From Populus alba (Eukaryota; Streptophyta; Magnoliopsida; Malpighiales; Salicaceae): 64,000 nt of DNA. Below are positions 59,700-64,000 of the stretch, piece by piece. Position 1 is the first letter of the stretch; each line of letters opens with the position of its first letter. A program made the position numbers and the translations under genes. A model generated the notes under the pieces. That model was not told where the DNA came from and did no database searches. It worked only from the letters and a program-made list of their open reading frames with translations. Location of the stretch: assembly GCF_005239225.2 (NCBI RefSeq), contig NC_133295.1:10168001-10232000 (forward strand). The letters run 5' to 3'.

Positions 59700-62241
59700 A
59701 TGCCTGGAATTGTTATGGATGGAATTGATGAGGAAGGAATAGTGCATGAAATGAATGGAAATTCAGTGCCGGCGAAGGACAATTCTGTGCCTAATAAGTC
59801 CCCAAGGAGAAAATCGAGTCCGCACGGCTGTCGCAGTACTGGCCTAGATCCTCCTGTAGATGGAGTTTCTGTTTATGGTGTGGCAGTTGATGGGGTGCTT
59901 GACACCTCCATCGAGCAGCTTTATGAGAATGTGTGTGATATGCAGAGTTCTGATCAGTCTCCCTTAAGGCATAGCTTTGGATCTGATGGTGAAGAGTCTA
60001 GGATTGATTCAGAGTTGCGCCATCTGGTAGGGGGAGAGATGAGAGAGGTTGAGATAATGGAAGAGGAAGAGGAAGAGGAAGAGGTGGATAAACCAGAACT
60101 TGGCACTCATAGCAACTCTTCTTCCAAGAAGGGAAGTTCATCAGGGAGCAAGAAGTCGGGGAACTTGGACAAGACCAAATCTGCAAGCACCAAGTCTGTT
60201 TCTTCAAGAACTTCAAAGAAGCCTTTGGACTCTGAAGCATCATCGAAGATGACTCCTAAGGGAAAATGTCCCCCAGAGAAACCTGCTATTGACAAGCGGA
60301 ATGATAAGAATTTGAAAAAAGGAAATGCGGGAGTCAGATTGAAGAAGAAACAAAGAAATTCTCCACTGGGAGGAGTAAAGTTACCGAATGGAACCAAGGA
60401 TTCATCAGAATCGGGTTTAGATAATCCAGAACTTGGACAATTTTTGCTAAAGCAAGCAAGGGATTTGATTTCTTCGGGCGATAATCCCCAGAAAGCTCTT
60501 GAATTAGCTCTTCGAGCATCTAAATCATTCGAAATATGTGCAAGTGATAAACCCAGTTTAGAATTGGTAATGTGTTTGCATGTCACAGCAGCTATACACT
60601 GCAGCATAGGCCAGTATAGCGAGGCCATTCCCATTCTTGAGCATTCAATTGAGATTCCAGTGCCTGAGGAAGGCGAAGAACATGCCCTTGCCAAGTTTGC
60701 TGGTTACATGCAGTTGGGTGATACTTATGCGATGCTGGGCCAGCTTGAGAAGTCAACAAAGTGCTACTCAACAGGATTGGAAGTGCAGAAACAAATACTG
60801 GGAGAAACTGACCCTAGACTTGGCGAGACTTGTAGATATTTGGCTGAGGCCCATGTTCAAGCATTGCAGTTTGAGGATGCGCAGAAGGTTTGCCAGATGG
60901 CTCTAGACATTCATAGAGACAACGGTTCTCCTGCTTCTCTTGAAGAGGCAGCGGATCGACGGCTTATGGGTCTTATATGTGAAACAAAGGGAGATCATGA
61001 AGCTGCTCTAGAACATCTTGTGTTAGCCAGTATGGCCATGGTGGCAAATGGCCAGGAAGCTGAGGTGGCCTGTGTTGATTGTAGCATCGGAGATGCATAC
61101 TTATCTTTGTCTAGGTATGATGAGGCTATTTTTGCTTATCAAAAAGCACTCACAGCTTTTAAGACAACAAAAGGAGAGAATCATTCATCTGTTGCTTCGG
61201 TTTTTGTTCGTTTGGCTGATTTATGCAACAGAACTGGGAAGTTGAGGGACTCAAAATCATATTGTGAGAATGCCCTTGGGATTTATGAAAAGCCTTTGCT
61301 AGGGATCCCTCCAGAGGAGATCGCTAGTGGTCTCACTGATGTTTCTGCTGTCTATGAATCAATGAATGAGCTCGATCAGGCAATCAAGTTGCTGAAGAAG
61401 GCGTTAAAGATATATAAAGATGCACCTGGTCAACAAAGCACAATTGCTGGAATTGAAGCTCAAATGGGTGTCATGTACTACATGCTGGGAGATTATTCCG
61501 AATCTTACAACTCCTTTAAGAACGCAATTTCAAAGCTCCGTTCAAGCGGGGAGAAAAAATCTGCTTTCTTTGGCATTGCTCTCAACCAAATGGGTCTCGC
61601 CTGTGCGCAGCGCTGTGCTATAAATGAGGCTGCAGAATTGTTTGAGGAAGCCAAGATTGTTCTGGAACAAGAGTGTGGACCATATCACCCTGACACTCTT
61701 GGGGTATATAGCAATCTTGCTGGCACTTATGATGCAATGGGCAGGTATGCACCTTTTACCATTTCTTGTGCATTTTCTCCATGCCATCTTCGTTTGCATC
61801 TGTCAAAGGCTTAATGCCATTTTAATTTCTAGTCACGTCATCAATGTTGCTCATTTTACGAATTGATGTTGTTAGGTGGTATAGTTACCAAATGGATGTG
61901 ATGCCTTTTCTTCTCTAGATTTATTTAATTTGTAAAACATGGATGTGTTAGCCTGAATGTGCTCATGTGCAGTTTTCTTCAACATAACAAGTTCTACTTG
62001 AAGCTCAGTTGAGGTGCTCTGTAATGTTTAACGCAGGTTGGACGATGCAATTGAAATCTTGGAGTATGTTGTTGGGATGAGGGAGGAAAAGCTCGGGACA
62101 GCAAATCCAGATGTTGTTGATGAGAAAAAAAGGCTGGCCGAGCTGTTGAAAGAAGCCGGCAGAGTTCGGAGCAGAAAAACCAGGTCACTGGAGAACCTCC
62201 TTGATGACAACTCTCATGGCATAAACAGTGATGACATTTAG
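59700..62241 (+). CDS. KLCR: Kinesin-light-chain-related TPR protein, KLCR/CMU (2 coding exons)
   Basis: Plant KLCR proteins (also called CMU) bind cortical microtubules, help hold them in place against moving cellulose synthase complexes, and interact with IQD calmodulin-binding proteins. Exons 59700-61744 and 62037-62241 give 749 residues; reading through the donor would add an unrelated tail ending at 61814. The N-terminus carries the family mark SIEQLYENVCDMQSSDQSP, then RHSFGSDGEESRIDSELRHL, a run of eight Glu (121-128) and a long Ser/Lys-rich linker. From about residue 245 tetratricopeptide repeats run to the end, for example LGETCRYLAEAHVQALQFED, CSIGDAYLSLSRYDEAIFAY and HPDTLGVYSNLAGTYDAMGR. 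The C-terminal LKEAGRVRSRKTRSLENLL is also typical. At 749 residues it is longer than the 610-660 I recall for the Arabidopsis members, because of the linker. Confidence 0.92.
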
Positions 62242-62540
62242 GTATTGTAAAGATGCTACATGTGTAGCTGTATTTATTCAAATGGAACACAGTGTGTTAT
62301 AGGAGTTGATTCAAGAAGGAAAAGAAGAAAGGCATAGGTTCTTGGTGTTCTCTAAGATTCATACTTCGAAACAGCTGCAGGCATGGATTCGGTTGTCTTC
62401 TTGATTTTCATTTTCATATTTATTTATTAATTTTTTGTGCATCTCGTTGTTTATTACGTTTAAATCTTAGATAATGGTAAATGCTATTAATTTTTCTTTA
62501 TTTGTAACGTTCCATCCATCATAATCGAGGATAGTCAGAG
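62242..62540 (+). other. 3' UTR and flank of the KLCR gene
   Basis: Short gene-like stretch after the stop codon, then A+T-rich DNA that grades into a dispersed repeat. Confidence 0.4.
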
Positions 62541-63345
62541 CATGCTTTTAATTATTATTTTTTTCAAATCATTCTATTTTTTTTTTAATTTTATATATCA
62601 ATATAAATTTAAATTTATGATATATTATTTTTATTTTTAAATTTTTAAATTTTTTATTAAATTTTTTTCTTTTCAATTTTTCAATTGAAAGTTTTATTAT
62701 TATCTTTTAATTTATTTTTTATTTTTATTTTTATTTTTATTCTTCTAATTTTTATTTTCTAAATTTTTTTATGTAATTAATTTGTTTTTTTATTTCATCA
62801 TTTAATATTTGATTTACTGAAGGTTATGTTTTATAGTTTTTTCATGTACGATGCCTCTAGTTTAATGATCCAAATGTCATGAATTTAAAAAATTAATACC
62901 AATCTATATTCTTTTTATTTTTGCTTATTTTATTTTATTGTTTTCTTTGATTTTTTTTATGTCAGGTCATCCTGATTTCATGGTATAAATTACAGTTTTG
63001 TAGGTAAATCCAAATTAACTTACCTTTTATTATCCAAATTAAACATCTAACAAGTTAAATCAAACTGTTTTTTTTTAATTCAATTTGTACTTTGAAAATT
63101 TTTTTTTTCAAGTTATCATTAATTGTTTTTTTTGTCAATTTCCTATTTTATCCAAAAAAAAATTATCATTTTAATTAAAAAAATTAATTTATTAAACCCA
63201 ATCAAACTTATAATTTGTGTTGTCAGTTTTTTTTATATAAAAAAAACATAATGGTGTCACTTAAACATTGTTTTAACGGGAAAAAAAAAAAGACATGCAG
63301 TGTAACACGGACCCAGAACGTATCACCGCACAAGTCTAGTGAATT
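62541..63345 (+). mobile_element. T-rich dispersed repeat, copy 4
   Basis: Landmarks in the same order as in the other copies: TTTCATCATTTAATATTTGA (about 62793), TTTTTTCATGTACGATGCCT (about 62838), ATGATCCAAATGTCATGAAT (about 62865), and near the end ACATGCAGTGTAACACGGAC, then CCAGAACGTATCACCGCACA (about 63293). The last block probably marks the right end of the family. Confidence 0.5.
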
Positions 63346-63846
63346 TTTCAAAGAGGATGGGATCAGATACCTCTTCATTTGACCCAACTAGGATGATGAG
63401 TTGTTGACGATATAAGGTGATGAGCTGAGACCCCGATCATGCAATAACATCAATGAAATTCAAAAACTCTCAAATTTAGGGCTGGCTGATCTTACATCCT
63501 ACTTGCTTCAGCTCAATTTCCAAGATTTCAAGTAAAAGCATCAAACATGACCAGTCTTCCTCCAGGATTTTAAGAAAAGCTCTCAAGTGACACCATCAGG
63601 AATAGGCCTTTCAACTCTTCTTTTACCAGCAAATCGTTCAATTTCATCTCAGCTAAGTTTGCCAGAGATGAAAAGGCATGTTAACTGCTTATAAAAGACA
63701 AATAATTTGACAGCATTTTAACGAGGCCAAAGCGACCAATCTGGAGAATAAGGAAACATCAGGTGGTCGCAACACAAACTGGGTTAGTTTCTGAGAAAAA
63801 AACTAATTAATTGGCATCTGCACAGCACTGAGAATTATCTCAAATC
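63346..63846 (-). other. Probable 3' UTR of the right-edge gene
   Basis: Sequence of gene-like composition without an ORF, lying after the stop codon of the - strand frame at 63847-64000. Confidence 0.35.
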
Positions 63847-64000
63847 TCAATTGCTCAACCAATGCCTGCTTCCTTTCGTTCCAATATCATCCCATACATC
63901 TTGGCGTTGAACAAGTATTGGCTCCTTACTTTCAACTAGTGATTTGTTTTTTGTTTTGCCACTTACAAGGTTAGACCCACAGACAGAAACCATTCCTGTC
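63847..64000 (-). CDS. C-terminal end of an unrecognised protein, cut by the window edge
   Basis: The - strand is open from the window edge to a TGA at 63847-63849. It reads ...CGSNLVSGKTKNKSLVESKE, then PILVQRQDVWDDIGTKGSRH, then WLSN and stop. About 50 residues are visible. The mixed, charged composition, unlike the A+T-driven ORFs elsewhere here, and the following 3'-UTR-like DNA suggest a real last exon. I do not recognise the family. A splice acceptor inside this stretch cannot be ruled out, so the left part of the frame may be intron. Confidence 0.45.
   Translation of the reverse strand, partial: TGMVSVCGSNLVSGKTKNKSLVESKEPILVQRQDVWDDIGTKGSRHWLSN

Noticed and set aside
60107..60694. 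195-codon antisense ORF inside the KLCR gene
   Set aside because: Shadow of a long G+C-moderate coding exon; no motif, and the + strand protein is clearly conserved.
1..64000. A new multi-gene biological system or gene cluster
   Set aside because: The genes belong to unrelated, known plant families with normal spacing. Nothing in order or overlap suggests a joint system.

Overview
This is plant nuclear DNA. Every recognisable gene is split by GT-AG introns, the background is strongly A+T-rich, and the space between genes is filled with worn transposon and retrotransposon debris. The protein types, intron layouts and repeat families fit a woody eudicot, most likely poplar or another Salicaceae. 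That assignment is inference from recalled similarity, not from a search.

Six complete protein-coding genes can be assembled from the sequence, all on the + strand. (1) 1333-4029: a secreted polyamine oxidase with 9 exons. A decayed fragment of a second copy lies just upstream at about 468-830. (2) 13792-17140: a membrane-anchored RING-H2 E3 ligase of the SIS3 type, 10 exons. (3) 20877-27042: a chloroplast EXECUTER-family protein, closest to EX2, 11 exons. (4) 31637-33424: a CASP-like four-helix membrane protein of subgroup 4A, 3 exons. (5) 48249-53018: a Raf-like (HT1-like) protein kinase, 3 coding exons. (6) 59700-62241: a kinesin-light-chain-related TPR protein (KLCR/CMU), 2 coding exons. 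A short open stretch on the - strand at the right edge (63847-64000) looks like the C-terminus of a seventh gene that runs out of the window. In all six complete models the exon lengths sum to a multiple of three and the phases join cleanly.

The intergenic regions are repeat land. 4.7-13.0 kb holds a Ty1-copia pol remnant with a perfect 158-bp internal duplication, a reverse-oriented retrotransposon primer-binding site, and a 36-bp minisatellite. 18-20.6, 36.6-37.3, 56-57.8 and 62.5-63.3 kb carry members of one T-rich dispersed repeat family. hAT-like MITEs sit at 18.7, 29.35, 30.9 and 55 kb, two of them with near-perfect 8-bp target duplications. 34.3-34.75 kb is a degenerate minisatellite with a 124-bp higher-order period. 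38.7-39.4 kb looks like the end of a CACTA (En/Spm) element. 42.5-43.86 kb is LTR-like, and 53.46-53.74 kb is the start of another copia element.

The genes do not form a pathway or operon. Several relate to stress and signalling: polyamine catabolism and H2O2 in the wall, sugar/ABA-linked ubiquitination, singlet-oxygen signalling from the chloroplast, and a Raf-like kinase. The clearest organisational signal is that the EX2-type and KLCR-type genes, which I recall as immediate neighbours in Arabidopsis (At1g27510/At1g27500), are here on the same strand about 33 kb apart with two genes and many repeats between them. I found no CRISPR array, tRNA or rRNA gene, and no clearly new biological system.
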